Positions 38,587 through 50,335 of a DNA stretch of 64,000 bases are shown here, one piece after another (position 1 is the first letter of the stretch; each line of letters begins with the position of its first letter). The stretch covers positions 620,001 to 684,000 of the forward strand of contig KV748232.1 of the NCBI GenBank assembly GCA_001692895.1, written 5' to 3'. The notes under the pieces are model-generated. The model worked only from the letters and a program-made list of their open reading frames with translations, had not been told where the DNA came from and ran no database searches. The stretch is from Cenococcum geophilum 1.58. Its lineage: Eukaryota > Ascomycota > Dothideomycetes > Gloniales > Gloniaceae. The translations under genes and the position numbers were made by a program.

Positions 38587-39997
38587 ATGAGCGAGTATGG
38601 CACGCCATATCTGGAGAACCGTCTGGGAGCTGTTGTGCTGACCGTCACGTATACACTCATCGCTGTTACAATATTGCTTGCCATAGCTCGCTTCTACGCA
38701 TCTCTACGGTGGAAGTACAAGGTTGGATTCGATGGCCTTGCCTTCCTACTCGCAAATGTAGGTCATTCTGCCTGTTCAACGTCGGACAATGAAAGACTCT
38801 AGATGGGCCGCTAAATCATCTTTAGTTTATAGCCCTAGTTCAGTCGATTCTGCTAGGCCAGGCGATCCACTATGGCCTCGGAAAGCATGTACGAGACCTG
38901 TCATCTACCTCGCTAGATAGATACTTCAAGGTATGTAGGCTCAAATGCGGCTATTAACTAGTTGTCTGGTTTGCTGACTGCGATCCGTCCGCTAGTATGA
39001 TTATATAGCTCAACTACTAGCAGTCGCAGCCCAGGGCCTAGCGAAAGTGACCTTCGTTAGCGTAATTGCTCGAGTGGATAAGAGGCGGCCTACGCAACGA
39101 ATATGTTATAGCATCCTCGTTCTGTCCCTGGCCTGGATACTCTTTGCATTCTTTACGATCGCCTTCCAGTGTGGGCTGCCTCACCCTTGGGTGTTCAGTC
39201 GTAAGCGATGCACTGCCGGAGGCAATCTCTATTACCCGGTCATCGTACTCAACATCCTAACGGACGCCTTCCTCGCTCTCTTCTTCCTCCCAGTGATATG
39301 GAGGCTGCGGATGGACAAAAGTGAGCGTTGGAAGGTCATAGCACTATTTGGCTCCCGAGTCTCGTAGGTCCCTTTTCACGTATAAAGGAGTGGGAGGAAA
39401 TCTCTAACAAGAAGTCATAGCGTCTGCGGCTTTGCTATTGGTAGCGCATGCGTCCTGCACTCATACATCTTCTCTTCGGACATAACTTGTAACGTCTTTC
39501 CATCTCCTAAGGCTTGATCCCGTAGAGCTGACAGAATGATGGGTGTAGTTGACGCTGTTGTTCCTACTATCCTGAATCAACTAGTCATGAACGCTTCGAT
39601 AATTTCTGCGGCCCTCCCTAACATCCATCGTTTACTCGCACAACTCCAAACCGGGCAGCTTATTGTGGTCATCCCAGAAAACGAGTTTAATATGGCTACC
39701 GCCCCAAAGTATTGGCGTCGGCCGCGTCGACCCCGTCGGCCCGCGAATTATACTAGCACGAATGACAGTTCCAAAGCTACCACATCACAGTCCTCGGACC
39801 GGCTTAATCTCACACCTGATAATTATGGTCAAAGCTCAACGCACATTTCTGTAACAAGAGATCCCGAAAGTCTTAATGGTGAATCGACATATACGGACTA
39901 TATCACCGAAGATGATGTTACTGAGGATGGCAGCACTCGGACTTTAAATAGGTATACTGTTCGCAGAACAAGAGAAGTCGTAGTTAGATATGAGTAA
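38587..39997 (+). CDS. Fungal rhodopsin-like/SAT4-type integral membrane protein, with an in-frame stop
   Basis: Exons 38587-38757, 38826-38930, 38996-39363 and 39421 onward join in phase to encode a seven-helix membrane protein. Landmarks: first helix after M-S-E-Y-G-T-P-Y-L; A-I-H-Y-G-L-G-K-H; G-L-A-K-V-T-F-V-S-V-I-A-R-V; C-G-L-P-H-P-W-V-F and a later Cys (a probable extracellular disulfide); N-I-L-T-D-A-F-L-A-L-F-F-L-P; last helix I-G-S-A-C-V-L-H-S-Y-I-F. The last exon then meets TGA at 39515, while the same frame resumes with a family-like stretch (V-V-P-T-I-L-N-Q-L-V-M-N-A-S) and a polar Ser/Thr-rich tail to 39997. A GTAACG...GACAG intron (39489-39534) removes the TGA but shifts frame. 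So the gene is either a recent pseudogene by CGA-to-TGA or spliced unusually. Related proteins are PTH11-like or unknown-function membrane proteins. Confidence 0.68.
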
Positions 39998-40663
39998 GAG
40001 CCGACTTGGAGTGTCAGCTATGCGGATAGGTGGGTATACTATATTACAGGATGTCAATCAGCCAGAGCTTTAGATATGTTACGCTAGCGTCGCAGTGCTG
40101 TTAAGTGTCTATTATGCGTATTGGGAATATCTTTGTATATTAATAATTGATTTAATTTACCGCCCGTCCCGGTCCCCCTAATGGGTCCACGCAGGCGCTT
40201 TTAAATCGGGCAATCAAGCAAGTAGAGGGGTGTTTTGCTTACTTGCTTGCTATAAGGGGTATTTTATCCCTTAGGTGTATCGCCCAAGGGCCGCTTAGGG
40301 GTAGCCAAGGCCTATCCGTAAAAGTAGATATAATTCCTTCGCCCAGAAGTAGTTTTAATATATGGTAGGAGGAATATATATAGAACAAGCTGAGCTGGGG
40401 CGTCTACGGCGTGAACTAGGGCGATTTTAACGTGGTGTTAAGGTTAAAAGCCTAGGGGAGTTAACCACGTCCTTTAATATTGCTATATCTACCCACAAGA
40501 AGTTAACTTAGGGTAGCTTAATTAGACAAAGCCTGCCTATTTAGCTAATATATACGTTAATATACGTTATATAGAATCAATCTAAAGCAGCTATGGTTCA
40601 ACTATATTAAAAAGTAGCTATATTCTATAATACCTGACTGCCCAATCAAGAAACCACCTCATA
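39998..40663. other. Intergenic stretch with AT-rich remnant; no gene
   Basis: The first 140 bases are the likely 3' UTR of the membrane-protein gene. About 40150-40620 is AT-rich with repeated CTTGCTT-like words and resembles a degraded solo LTR or transposon fragment, but no paired repeat in this window supports that. Confidence 0.4.
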
Positions 40664-41755
40664 TTAAATTACTGTGAATGTGGAAAATGGAGTTCTCACG
40701 GCTTTACACGTAAGTTTGGGTGCAAAAAACGGGGATCTGCATGCCAAGGATTCTAATTCGTTTTGACAACGACAAATGGCCCACCATACAACGCATGCAG
40801 TCGAATTAACCGTCCCGAGAACACCCTGATGCCACGGTGTGCTAAATTTCATGTTACACCGTTTGCACACTAACAAACGGTTGGCAGCGAGCAATGCAAG
40901 TGGTCGGGTAGCTGCAGACCAGTGATGTCAGCGGTTAGGTTAGGTTACAAAAATGAGGCCAAAACCGATCCAAAATTCGGATTTAGGCTACTAACCGGTT
41001 ATGTAACCGGTTAAACCAGATCAACCGGATAAAATATATAGATTTTGGAGTAATATAGTGTATAAAGCGGTAAAGGTGCTTAAGGAAGGTATGGAGGAGT
41101 TGTATAAAGTAATGAAATAGTATATAGAGGTCCTATAAAGCTTGCAGGACATCAGCAGTAATATTAGCGATCAATGAGCAAATTAGAACGTCGTACTTAC
41201 TATCGCGAGTCTTGGCATGGTGTTAAACGACGATTAGTCGTTAATTATAAAACAATAAGGGCAGTATATGGGCAGTAATAAGGGTAACGCGATAAGGGCA
41301 GTAATAAGGGTAGTAATAATAAAGGCGACGCGTTATGGGCGACGTGATATAGGCAACGCGATGGGGATAACGCGGTTAGGAATAACCACCATAACTTCAT
41401 CAACTCCATCAAATTAACTACATCCAATGGATCTGGTCATCTATAAAGCCTCAAACGGATTAACTAGGGCGTTACTACACGGCAATTTTAAGCCAATAGA
41501 CGAGGCTTGGCTCCCTTAGGTGACGTTCGCCCTTACCCAAATCCTTACCACTAAGGCCTTACTGGTTCCTGGTTACCTGGTTATCGCTAAAACTTCAAAA
41601 CCGATCCAGATTAAGCCAATAAAATCGTCTAACCGGTTAGGCTTTGAATTTTGGTTTAACCGAACCGATCCAATGAAGTAACCTAACCAGTGACATCACT
41701 GCTGCAGACAAATCTCGTCTTACGTTCCACCGGGTCTCACAATTGATCCAAGCTT
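40664..41755 (-). pseudogene. Possible minus-strand coding remnant interrupted by a hAT MITE
   Basis: If the MITE and one target copy are removed, a single minus-strand frame runs from about 41755 across 41702/40919 to a stop at 40664, roughly 100 codons. It includes a Cys-rich stretch (L-V-C-K-R-C-N-M-K-F) and Trp/Cys-rich sequence. There is no ATG at its left end. No family is recognised. It may be an exon of a lost gene or a chance frame. Confidence 0.25.
40920..41701. mobile_element. hAT-type MITE, 782 bp, with perfect 8-bp target duplication
   Basis: Ends are CAGTGATGTCAGCGGTTAGG on the left and, reverse-complemented, CAGTGATGTCACTGGTTAGG on the right: one near-perfect inverted repeat of over 20 bp. 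The exact 8-bp duplication CTGCAGAC flanks it (40912-40919 and 41702-41709), the hallmark of hAT insertion. Subterminal AACCGGTTA-like words recur at both ends. The centre (41250-41380) is a loose array of GGGCAGTAATAAG and GGCGACGCGAT units. No transposase is encoded, so it would depend on one elsewhere. Confidence 0.88.
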
Positions 41756-41909
41756 GTCAAACAACAGCCAACTCCCTTTGATGGGCTCTAACTAGAGTTT
41801 CAAAGGTAATAAACGCTATAGCTCATCACCTTGGAACAATTCCAGCCCCATCACAGATATATGTCTGCATTAAGCGTTGTTTACCTCACGCATCGAATAG
41901 TGCGGGTTT

Positions 41910-42203
41910 TGAGCAGTTGATCATCATTATCTCGGATCCTTTTCTGGACTTCCTCCGGCGGCCAATGGTATCAGCTATTGTACATTTAATTTTCCTTTTA
42001 GATCATGTGATGTAACAGAGCAAATCGTAGTGCTGCTTAGATTTCATCAGGTTAGCTACACTGCTCTCCATCACGAGGAGGAGAAAGATGACGAACACGT
42101 CGAACACTCCGGGAGGTCAGTTCAGCCCGTAGATCTCATAGCCTTAGGATACATTGGTTTCGACTGGGCCTCGCGGGTGGCTGCGAGGATTGTAGAATGG
42201 TAA
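41910..42203 (+). CDS. Possible terminal exon of an unidentified gene
   Basis: An open plus-strand frame of about 97 codons without its own ATG, ending TAA at 42201. The last 45 codons have natural composition: H-H-E-E-E-K-D-D-E-H-V then A-L-G-Y-I-G-F-D-W-A-S-R. It could be the 3' exon of a gene truncated by rearrangement, or fortuitous. No upstream exon was found. Confidence 0.22.
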
Positions 42204-42839
42204 ATGAATGAACAAATAGCGTTGCAGAGACCACCCCTTTACGTTACTCGGCAACGATTAAGACAGCGCTATTATTCATATCACGCGGCGCCTACCTAAT
42301 CATCCAGACTCACCGTCTGTTTCTTTTGCTTCTTCCAGCTAACCTCTCACTACTTAATCTCGCACTGACTACACACAGCACCTTCAAGCCACCGACCGAC
42401 TATTTCGACTGCAAGAAGAGATGCGGTGAATTCTGGAAGTCAGAGGGTTGACATAGAGCATAACACGAACAAGACCTCGGAGGTCCTTCTGCCAAATCAG
42501 AAAATTGGCCTCGATAGTTGGCAATCACCAAAACCTGTCACATTCCAGGCTTGTCGCCGTGGCCGGGCATCGGTGGTAGCGCGACTTACTAGGAAAGGGA
42601 GGAACGCTTCACATCAAACATTAACCTTGTCAAGTGCTCCCACACACGCTCGGTCGAGACGTCAAGTCCTAGGCTTTAGCCTACCAGCGAAGTATCCTAG
42701 GCCAAACAAGATAGCTCTATTAAAAGCCACCCACCCCGTAACCCAGATTCCAACCAATAACCCCCACACTGACAGCCTAGCAAACCACAACAATCCTAAA
42801 GAACCGAAGACCACACCCAAGATAAACCAAAGTGGCACC

Positions 42840-45800
42840 ATGAACCGCTCCGTTCCAACCGGCTCAGCGAAGCCTCCAGTTGTTAATCATCAAGGCCGTC
42901 AGAATAGTCAGCCTCAGTTTGGTTCGTCCTTAGCTCATAGAAACACTCGGTGTCCCTTAAACGGTCCGTATGCTGCTCGCGGTACAATGCCAGCTCCTCC
43001 CACTCGACCTCGGGGGCCTTCTAGCTCACCTATAATTCGATCACCACCCCACAATAACACCGCGAATGGAATGAGACGTGAAAGCCCCCCTCGCGGCAGA
43101 CTGGTTATGCGGCAGGATGATGACTGGCGAACATGGCAGGATTTGACAGTCAAGCTGATGAGACTGCCTTTGGGCATCATGACACTCGATGTCTACAGGC
43201 TATGCTCCACTGAAGGAAGCATCCAGAAGATCGATCTTCAGGTCGGCAAGGCGGATTGCAGTGCTTTCGTGGAGTTTCAGTAAGCTTTCTCAATCATGTC
43301 AAGATATGTTATAACTGCGGGTACTAACTTCGTACTAGCCCTCCACCGCGGAGACCATTTTGGGAATCCAGGTGTTACATGAAAACTCCTGATGGTCAAG
43401 TCCCCGTGAGGGCAGATGTCATACCGAGGAGGAGAGTCTTGACTCATCCGAGCCCTGTCGACCCACAGATTAGGTATCCTGAACGTACTGTCCTCCATGC
43501 GGACTCTTTGGATTTCGGCTTCATGTATGATGAGACGTCTATGATGCGAATGAGGACCATATACCCAACTCGTTCCAGGCCCGTTCAGTTCGTCCTAAAT
43601 CTGCTACGTAGGGAAATTGACATCCAGTTCCCTCTGCATCTTGAATTGTCACGAGAAGCAAGACGGTATCAGAACAGACAAACTGACGTTCACAACTACC
43701 GCTTTCGTCTGCCAATTGCACAGTTGCAGCGCATATACGAAATCCCTGACGGCGAAGAAAAGCGCACTCTAATTATCCCATTTGATCTGCCTCCTGCCTT
43801 TTTCCGGCAAGTGCAAGATATCGAATCAACCCATGACACAATGCTGCACTGGAATAATTGGCAAACCTGGCTCCGTCAGACAAATGTGCTCAGTGATGAG
43901 GACCGAAACCCCGTTGCCATTGAGCCTGTCATGCTGCAAAACGAAAGGGCTATTATCGATATTGGTACGTTTTAAATGCACTTTATTAGCTGGCACTAAC
44001 AGACACAGGTCGATGGACCACATACCGCTTCGTATTTAACGGTTCTAAGAATGATAGGACAAAATATGCCGTTATTCGTCGTGCTCTTACCGACTACAAC
44101 ATTCAATTCATCACAGGCCGGAAATTTGACCTCAAAGATAAGCGAATGGCTGACTTTTGGGATATGTTAGACATGTCACGGACGAAGCCTTCATATGGCC
44201 TATCCGCATTAGAACACCTCAATAGCAGTACTATACCGTTAGATTTCGCTGTCAGGTACCAGCTGGAGGTATGCTTATCCTACGGCTGGTTGAATGAACA
44301 CAATATTACAAAAGAATTCCTAAAGAAACTCTCAGCCATGAAGCCAGAAGGTGCTAAGTGCATCCTGGAGAAGGCTGCGGAGAGGCAATGCCGGATCTAC
44401 GACCCAATGGAGGTTTTCGATTTACCGGTCATCGAAAACTCCATGCGAAATATTCCTAAGTACTGCGTTTACAATCGTGCCGCCACAGTCACCCCATCTA
44501 TGTTGTATGTTACCATGCCTACGGTGGAAACATCGAATCGAATAATCCGACAATATATCGAATATGAGGACCGATTCCTCCGCGTTAAGTTTACCGACGA
44601 GAAGCAAGAAGGAAGAGTAAATAGCCAGGACGACAACAAATTCGATGAAATATTCACCCGGATCAAGCGTGCGATGACAAATGGCATAGTTATTGGGGAT
44701 CGCCATTACGAATTCCTGGCCTTTGGCAACTCTCAATTTCGTGAGCATGGTGCGTATTTCTTTGCCTCTACTGACGACCTAAATGCAGCCGACATTCGCA
44801 CTTGGATGGGCTTGTTCAGCCATATCCAGATTGTTGCGAAGTACGCTGCACGTCTTGGTCAATGCTTCTCCACTACACGTGCCATCAATGGAACTACAGT
44901 CAAAGTTGAGACAATGCCAGATATTGAGAGGAATGGGTATAGATTTACCGATGGGGTGGGTAAGATTTCTCGGTTCTTGGCTATTATGATCGCTGGGGAG
45001 TTCGGTCTTCCCAATGCTGCTGACGACTATCCTTCTCTTTTCCAATTCCGGCTGGGAGGATGCAAAGGCGTCTTGGCAGTAGCTCCGGATGCGAAGGCCA
45101 ACGAGATCATTATTCGCAAGAGCCAATACAAGTTCGCGGCTACTCATCAGGGTCTAGAAATCATCCGTTCTTCAGCATTTGCAACGGCTACGCTGAATCG
45201 CCAACTTATCATCGTCCTCTCTGCCCTCGGAGTCCCTGATCAGGTATTTGTAGTGAAGCAGCAAGAGATGCTTTCTGATTTGAGCGCTGCTATGACGGAT
45301 GAGACTCTTGCTCTCCAAAAATTGCAGAGGAACATTGATTTCAACCAAATGACATTGACGGTCGCCGCGATGATTCTAGAGGGATTCATGGAGTGTAAAG
45401 AGCCTTTCGTGATGTCAGTGTTGCAATTGTGGAGAGCTTGGAATATCAAGTTCTTGAAAGAGAAGGCGAGGATTGTCATTGAGAAAGGAGCGTTCTTGCT
45501 TGGATGCGTTGACGAGACTGCAACTTTGAAAGGGCATTTTCATGATCCACAGTCCCGTCACGACGCCACAAGAGATGAGAAACTTGCGACGCTTCCAGAG
45601 ATTTTTATCCAAATTTCAAATACGGACAAACGAGCCACATACAGAGTTATTGAAGGTATCTGCATCCTCGCTCGGAATCCTTCGTTGCATCCAGGCGATA
45701 TCCGGATTGTTCGTGCAGTGGATGTCCCCGCGCTGAGACATCTGAAGAGCGTTGTTGTGCTTCCGCAGACGGGAGATCGAGATGTTGCCAATATGTGCTC

Positions 45801-47782
45801 TGGAGGTGATCTTGATGGAGATGATTACCTGGTTATGTGGGATATGGATCTTTTGCCGCCTGAGATCAACCATCCTCCAATGGATTATACCGCAGCAGTA
45901 CCAACCGAAGTGAAGGGTGAAGTTACTTTGGACCAGATCACAACATTCTTCGTGACATATATGAAGAATGATAGCTTAGGTAGGATCGCCAATGCACATC
46001 TTGCGCAAGCGGACTTCAACGACCTGGGCGTGCGGGACCAGAAATGTAAGTTTGTAATATTCCACCAATCCCTCATGTTGCTGATATATTACAGGCTTGG
46101 ACCTTGCAGAATTGCACTCTTGTGCCGTCGATTATCCTAAGAGCGGCGTGGCTGCGAAAATGCCGAAACATCTAATTCCTCGCAAATATCCTCACTTCAT
46201 GGACAATAAATATCGCTCAAAGGATAGAGTTTACCAATCAAAGAAGGTCCTGGGCCAACTATTCGATCAAGTCGAACGAGCAGATTTTGTCCCACAGTAT
46301 GAAGCTTCATTCGACAAGCGCATCCTAGAGGCTTATGATCTGGACGAGGATACTCTCAAGCGCGCTGCAGAAGTGAAGCTGCTCTACGACGCAGCCATGC
46401 GCCGAATTATGGCACAGCATGCGATCCGAACCGAGTTCGAGGTCTGGTCAACTTTCGTCCTCGACCACAACCGGGAGAGCAAAGACTACACCTTTGCCGA
46501 AGAGCTCGGCCGCACCAGCCTAGCGCTGAAGCACCGCTTCCAAGAAATCTGCCGCGAGAAAGCCGGCGCGCCCTATCTCACAGACTTCGACAAGCTCGGC
46601 CCGTTTGTAGCGGCGATGTACACCGTGACGGCGAGAGACATGACGGAAGCGCTGGAAGAGTGCCGCAAAGTGAAGATCGTGGGTGACAGAGAAGTGCCGG
46701 TGACGAAGATAGACGTCAAGCACATGCCGCTCATGAGCTTTCCCTGGATCTTCGACAGAGACTTGGGCAAGATCGCGAATGGCGCCGCAGGCGGAAGGGG
46801 TGCTGCGACTGTCGCTCTGCAGGGTATCCGGCGACGTGGTGGCAAGAAGGCTATGTTCGCTGAAGTGGTTCCTGGCCAAGATGTTATTGAGACCCAGGGC
46901 GGGATCACGCATCGTGGAGAGATGCTGGAGCTTTTTGAGGACGCGAGGGTGCCTGAGGAAGTGGATGATAAAGTGGATGATCATGTTGCTATGGTCGAGA
47001 GAGGGATCCAGGGACCTGCACTAGAGAAACGACAGATTTCCGAGCCGTTCATTAATCGGACTGTCGAGCATGAGGACTGGGCTCCTGAAGTCGACGTGCT
47101 TGAGCAGTTGCAGACGACGAGTGAGTACAATGGTAGTGACGCTGGAAGCGCAAAGAACGAGGACAGAGCCGAGAGCCCTCGGAAAGAGCTGGCCTTGGTT
47201 GAGCTTGAAGAGTCCTCATCTTTGAGACAGAAAATGTGGGAAGCGGAAGGTGGTACGTTATCCGAGCCTCCGGTCAACAAGACAGGCTATTCCGGGGAAC
47301 ACCTTAGGCGGTCAGTCGAAGAGGCAAAGGCGGCAGAACCTGAATCACATCATGAGCATATGAGCCAAGAAGCTTCCTCTGGAGACAGACGCCTGGCTGA
47401 GGATGGACCTGGCGAGATGCAACTAGACCCCATCCAGTTGCCTTGTACTGTGGTGTCTGTAGACTCCGTCTCTACATCGTCTGAAAGCCTTCCTCCTCCA
47501 GCAACGCCTTCGAGGTCTTCAAGTAGATCCGCACATCGTGCCAGTATTGACAGCGAAAGCTTTTCTCCTCTGCAAGAAACCATGGTGGACTTCCTGGACC
47601 TTGATGACGAAGAATGTGAAGACCTCAATACGATTCAGCCACAAGTTAATGGCTCAGAAAATCTTGCGGAAAGGCTTATGAACCTTGTGGAGACTGATGC
47701 TGAGGACGACGAAGAGTGTGAGGAGGTTGTGCTTGATGATAAACCGAGTGCTTTGGAGACATTGGCTAGGATTGTCAACTAG
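42840..47782 (+). CDS. RNA-dependent RNA polymerase, Sad-1/Rdp1 type
   Basis: RNA silencing polymerase that makes double-stranded RNA for Dicer. Exons 42840-43279, 43339-43964, 44009-46045 and 46095-47782 splice in phase (GTAAGC, GTACGT, GTAAGT donors; TAG/CAG acceptors; CACTAAC branch in intron 2) to 1,596 aa. The start is the ATG at 42840 in CACCATG; the frame is open further upstream to about 42426 but has no ATG. Landmarks: RRM-like N-terminal block W-R-T-W-Q-D-L-T-V-K-L; P-R-R-P-F-W-E-S; D-G-V-G-K-I-S near residue 670; catalytic loop C-S-G-G-D-L-D-G-D-D-Y with the three Asp at 956, 958 and 960; then H-S-C-A-V-D-Y-P-K-S-G. The last 300 residues are an acidic, Ser/Glu-rich tail without a known domain. 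In Neurospora, Sad-1 acts in meiotic silencing; whether this copy does so is inference. The gene looks intact. Confidence 0.93.
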
Positions 47783-48369
47783 GGTTGCTGGAAAGGGATG
47801 AAGGGGGAATCTGGAGAGAGGAATCTGGAGAGGAGAATCTTGGGTTTGCGGGGGCGTTAGGGGATTGATCCTTATGACTTTCTGAAATTTATCTTAGGGG
47901 GTTTGCACATGGGGAGGTAGGGATATGGGGCGGCCATGTCCACTATGGGATAGGGTTGGGGGTTGCATTGCAGGTGCGGGGAATTAGTTCTCTGGATGGT
48001 GACTTGATATTCTTTATGGCGTAGCTTAGTAGAAAAAGCCGGTCGTAACCTCATCCCCTAAAATAACTGTGAGTATTATGTTTGCACTTTAGTGGACATT
48101 GCACTTGCCTTCTGTTGAAGATGTTTAATTCATCAAATGCTCCTCCAGATTGGCATTTTGCATAATCTATTAACGACTTCCTTAATAGCTCTTGAAACAT
48201 CAAACTATGTCATTTCTCCACCCCAAAAAGCTTTTCTGAACTGTAAAAATTTTAACATCTTCTAGCCGTCACAGCACCCTCACTAGCCCAAACGAGCTCC
48301 AATTGAACCCCTCCAGCCGAGAGCGCCTCCAGGCCTCCCCGCTCCCCGAAATAAATAAAAAACTCCGCC
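47783..48369. other. Intergenic region between RdRP and ELP6
   Basis: No gene. The first part should hold the RdRP 3' end; 48240-48360 immediately upstream of the ELP6 ATG is C-rich, a common pattern of fungal promoters. No TATA box is obvious. Confidence 0.45.
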
Positions 48370-49637
48370 ATGCCACCGTCTCGCATCCCGCCACTTCTGC
48401 AGCCCTACACGCGGCTCCCGACGAAAGACTCTCTGATCCTGCTCACAAGCGTGCTGGGCGCGAGTACCAACTGGCTCGTTATACGGTTTTTGTGCGGCGC
48501 GCTCTCGAGCGCGCATGCTAGTAAGGATGGTGGAGATGGCGTAGGCAAGTTGAGCGATGAATTTTCCGGAGCAAGGGAAGAGGAGGGGGAGAGTGCGGTG
48601 GTGCTCGCGAGCTGGATGCGGGACTGGGAGTTTTGGAGGGCGGAGGGACGGAAGGCTGGGGTGAGTAGCAGTTTTGCGATCCTCTTGCACAGACACAGAA
48701 GGGATAGAGAGGGTAGAGAGACACGCAGTTCAGCACGCTGATTCGGTTTCTTGGGAGATTGTAGGGCTTGGATCTCGCACGGCTGGCGCAGCAGAGGCGG
48801 TTCGCGTTCGTCGACGGACTGACGCATCTGTTCATGCCGCCGGTGGAGTCTCCGCCGTCTGCGTCGCCCGCGATGCCTCAGCAGCAGCAGACGACACCAC
48901 CTCATACCTCACCACTGCCGCTCCGCGCCCCCAGAGCCATCCCGCCGCGCGCACCACTCGTCCCGGGCAGACAGCCTGCCCCAGGAACCCTAACACCCGC
49001 TGCATCGAGGCCTACCGCCGCCGCTACTACCACTACTCCCACTCCCTCGCCGCCGCAGTCCCAGTTCAAACTCACATCCCCCTCGCTCCACCACACCGAA
49101 ACCGTCATCCAACAAGCCATCGCGCACGTTACGGCCCCCTCCCCCGGCAAAAGCTCCCCGAAAAAAGTCCTCCTGGTCCTCGATAACCCAGACCTGCTCC
49201 TCGCGGCCGCCGGGTCGCTACCCACAACCTCTCCCTGTCGGCAGGATCACATAGACGCGCCTTCCCTCCTCGCAACCCTGCTCCACCTCCGCCAGCACGT
49301 CCACGCGGCCGTCGTCGCGCTGGCAGCGGACGCGCCGCTCGTGGCGCCGTCGTTGTCGTCGGCGGCGGCGGCCCCGCTACTGCCGCTCGAGACGCGGCAT
49401 GCGGCGTTGGTGGTTGGGGTTGGGCATGTGGCGGCGTGGACGATGGGGTTGAGGTTGTTGGATACGGGGGTTGCAGCGGATGTGAGCGGGGTGGTGAGGA
49501 TTACGAGGGGGGATGCGGATCTGGAGGACGGTGACGAGGAGAAGGGGGAGAAGGGGGAGAAGGAGTTGTTGTATTTTGTTGGGTGGGATGGGGGTGTGAG
49601 GGTGTTTGAGAGGGGGGCTGGGGTGGGGGCTGGGTAG
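48370..49637 (+). CDS. ELP6: Elongator complex subunit 6 (Elp6-like)
   Basis: Subunit of the Elp4-Elp5-Elp6 subcomplex, RecA-like folds that bind tRNA in wobble-uridine modification; cytoplasmic. Exon 1 (48370-48660) ends K-A-G before GTGAGT; the intron ends GATTGTAG; exon 2 (48765-49637) resumes G-L-D-L-A-R-L. Together 387 aa, phase 0. Recognition rests on S-L-I-L-L-T-S-V-L-G-A-S-T-N-W-L, V-V-L-A-S-W-M-R-D-W-E-F-W near residue 80, and R-R-F-A-F-V-D-G-L. This order matches Elp6. The segment at about 127-180 is a Pro/Ser/Ala-rich insertion, making the protein longer than yeast Elp6. Codons are very GC-rich towards the 3' end. There is no Walker A motif, as expected for Elp6. Confidence 0.8.
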
Positions 49638-49767
49638 TGGTAAGGCTGGGTTTGGTGGATGGGTATGCACATAGATAGAATGAATGGCGTCAGTCGGGCT
49701 TATTCGGTGCCAATTGTGAGAATTGTCAAGGCCATGCAGTTCCAGCTTGGGCTGTCATCAACCTCAC

Positions 49768-49920
49768 TCACTCACACAGTCTATCCATCACCGGCAAAGA
49801 GAATCTCTTCTTCAATATCTCGCGCAAGGCGAAAGCATCAATGAAAAGAAAAGCCTGAGGCAGGCGGACCAGCAAAAATTGCGCCGGTGAAGCCCCCGAA
49901 GGAGATTCATACCAACCCAT
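49768..49920 (-). CDS. Small candidate protein (50 aa) with a leader intron
   Basis: Weak candidate. On the minus strand a TATAAAA box (50097-50091) is followed by a putative leader exon, a 57-nt intron with GTGAGT donor (50048) and CATAG end (49992), then an exon open to TGA at 49768. The first in-frame ATG is at 49920, giving M-G-W-Y-E-S-P-S-G-A-S-P-A-Q-F with a hydrophobic centre and a basic end. No family recognised. The frame is open upstream of the ATG to about 49990, so the start is uncertain. Confidence 0.3.
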   Translation of the reverse strand: MGWYESPSGASPAQFLLVRLPQAFLFIDAFALREILKKRFSLPVMDRLCE

Positions 49921-50090
49921 CGCCGCGCTGTGCAATGCAGGATAGTCTGGCAGATCGACCGTCTTCTTGATCACGATGATCCCAACAAGGTCTATGGAAG
50001 TCAGCAGGTGTTCAAAAAGGTGGCTGGTGGGCTGGGGAGAGAACTCACAAGTATGAAGAAGAAAAGAGGAAGTTGGGTGGGCGGACGAGA

Positions 50091-50097
50091 TTTTATA
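50091..50097 (-). promoter_or_regulatory. TATA box of the small minus-strand gene
   Basis: TATAAAA on the minus strand, about 45 bases upstream of the putative first splice donor; a well-placed core promoter if the small gene is real. Confidence 0.35.
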
Positions 50098-50229
50098 CTT
50101 GTGTGGATGCGCTAATCGCGGTAGTGGCTTGGCACTCGCTTATGCGAACTCCGCCAGAGCCTCGGGCCGCGTCTTGGAGGCTCCGAGTGAGGGATTTTAC
50201 CTCAGCAAGCCCAGACGCTTACCTCAGCA

Positions 50230-50322
50230 GGCTCAGACGTGATTCTGTTGGTGCGGATTTTCAATCGGTCCGCAAGCTGACTAACTACATTTATGCGAAA
50301 CCACTAGAATCACGTCTGAGCC
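50230..50322. repeat. Perfect 17-bp inverted repeat
   Basis: GGCTCAGACGTGATTCT at 50230-50246 and its exact reverse complement at 50306-50322, with a 59-base spacer. It could be the ends of a tiny foldback element or a hairpin-forming site. A second perfect hairpin follows at 50336. Confidence 0.75.
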
Positions 50323-50335
50323 ACTTTTACAACGG

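Noticed and set aside
40150..40620. Solo LTR
   Set aside because: AT-rich with LTR-like feel, but no terminal TG/CA pair with target duplication and no second copy in the window.
42426..42839. Upstream extension of the RdRP first exon
   Set aside because: The frame is open but has no ATG and is Pro/Thr/Asn-rich without family resemblance; the CACCATG at 42840 is a better start.
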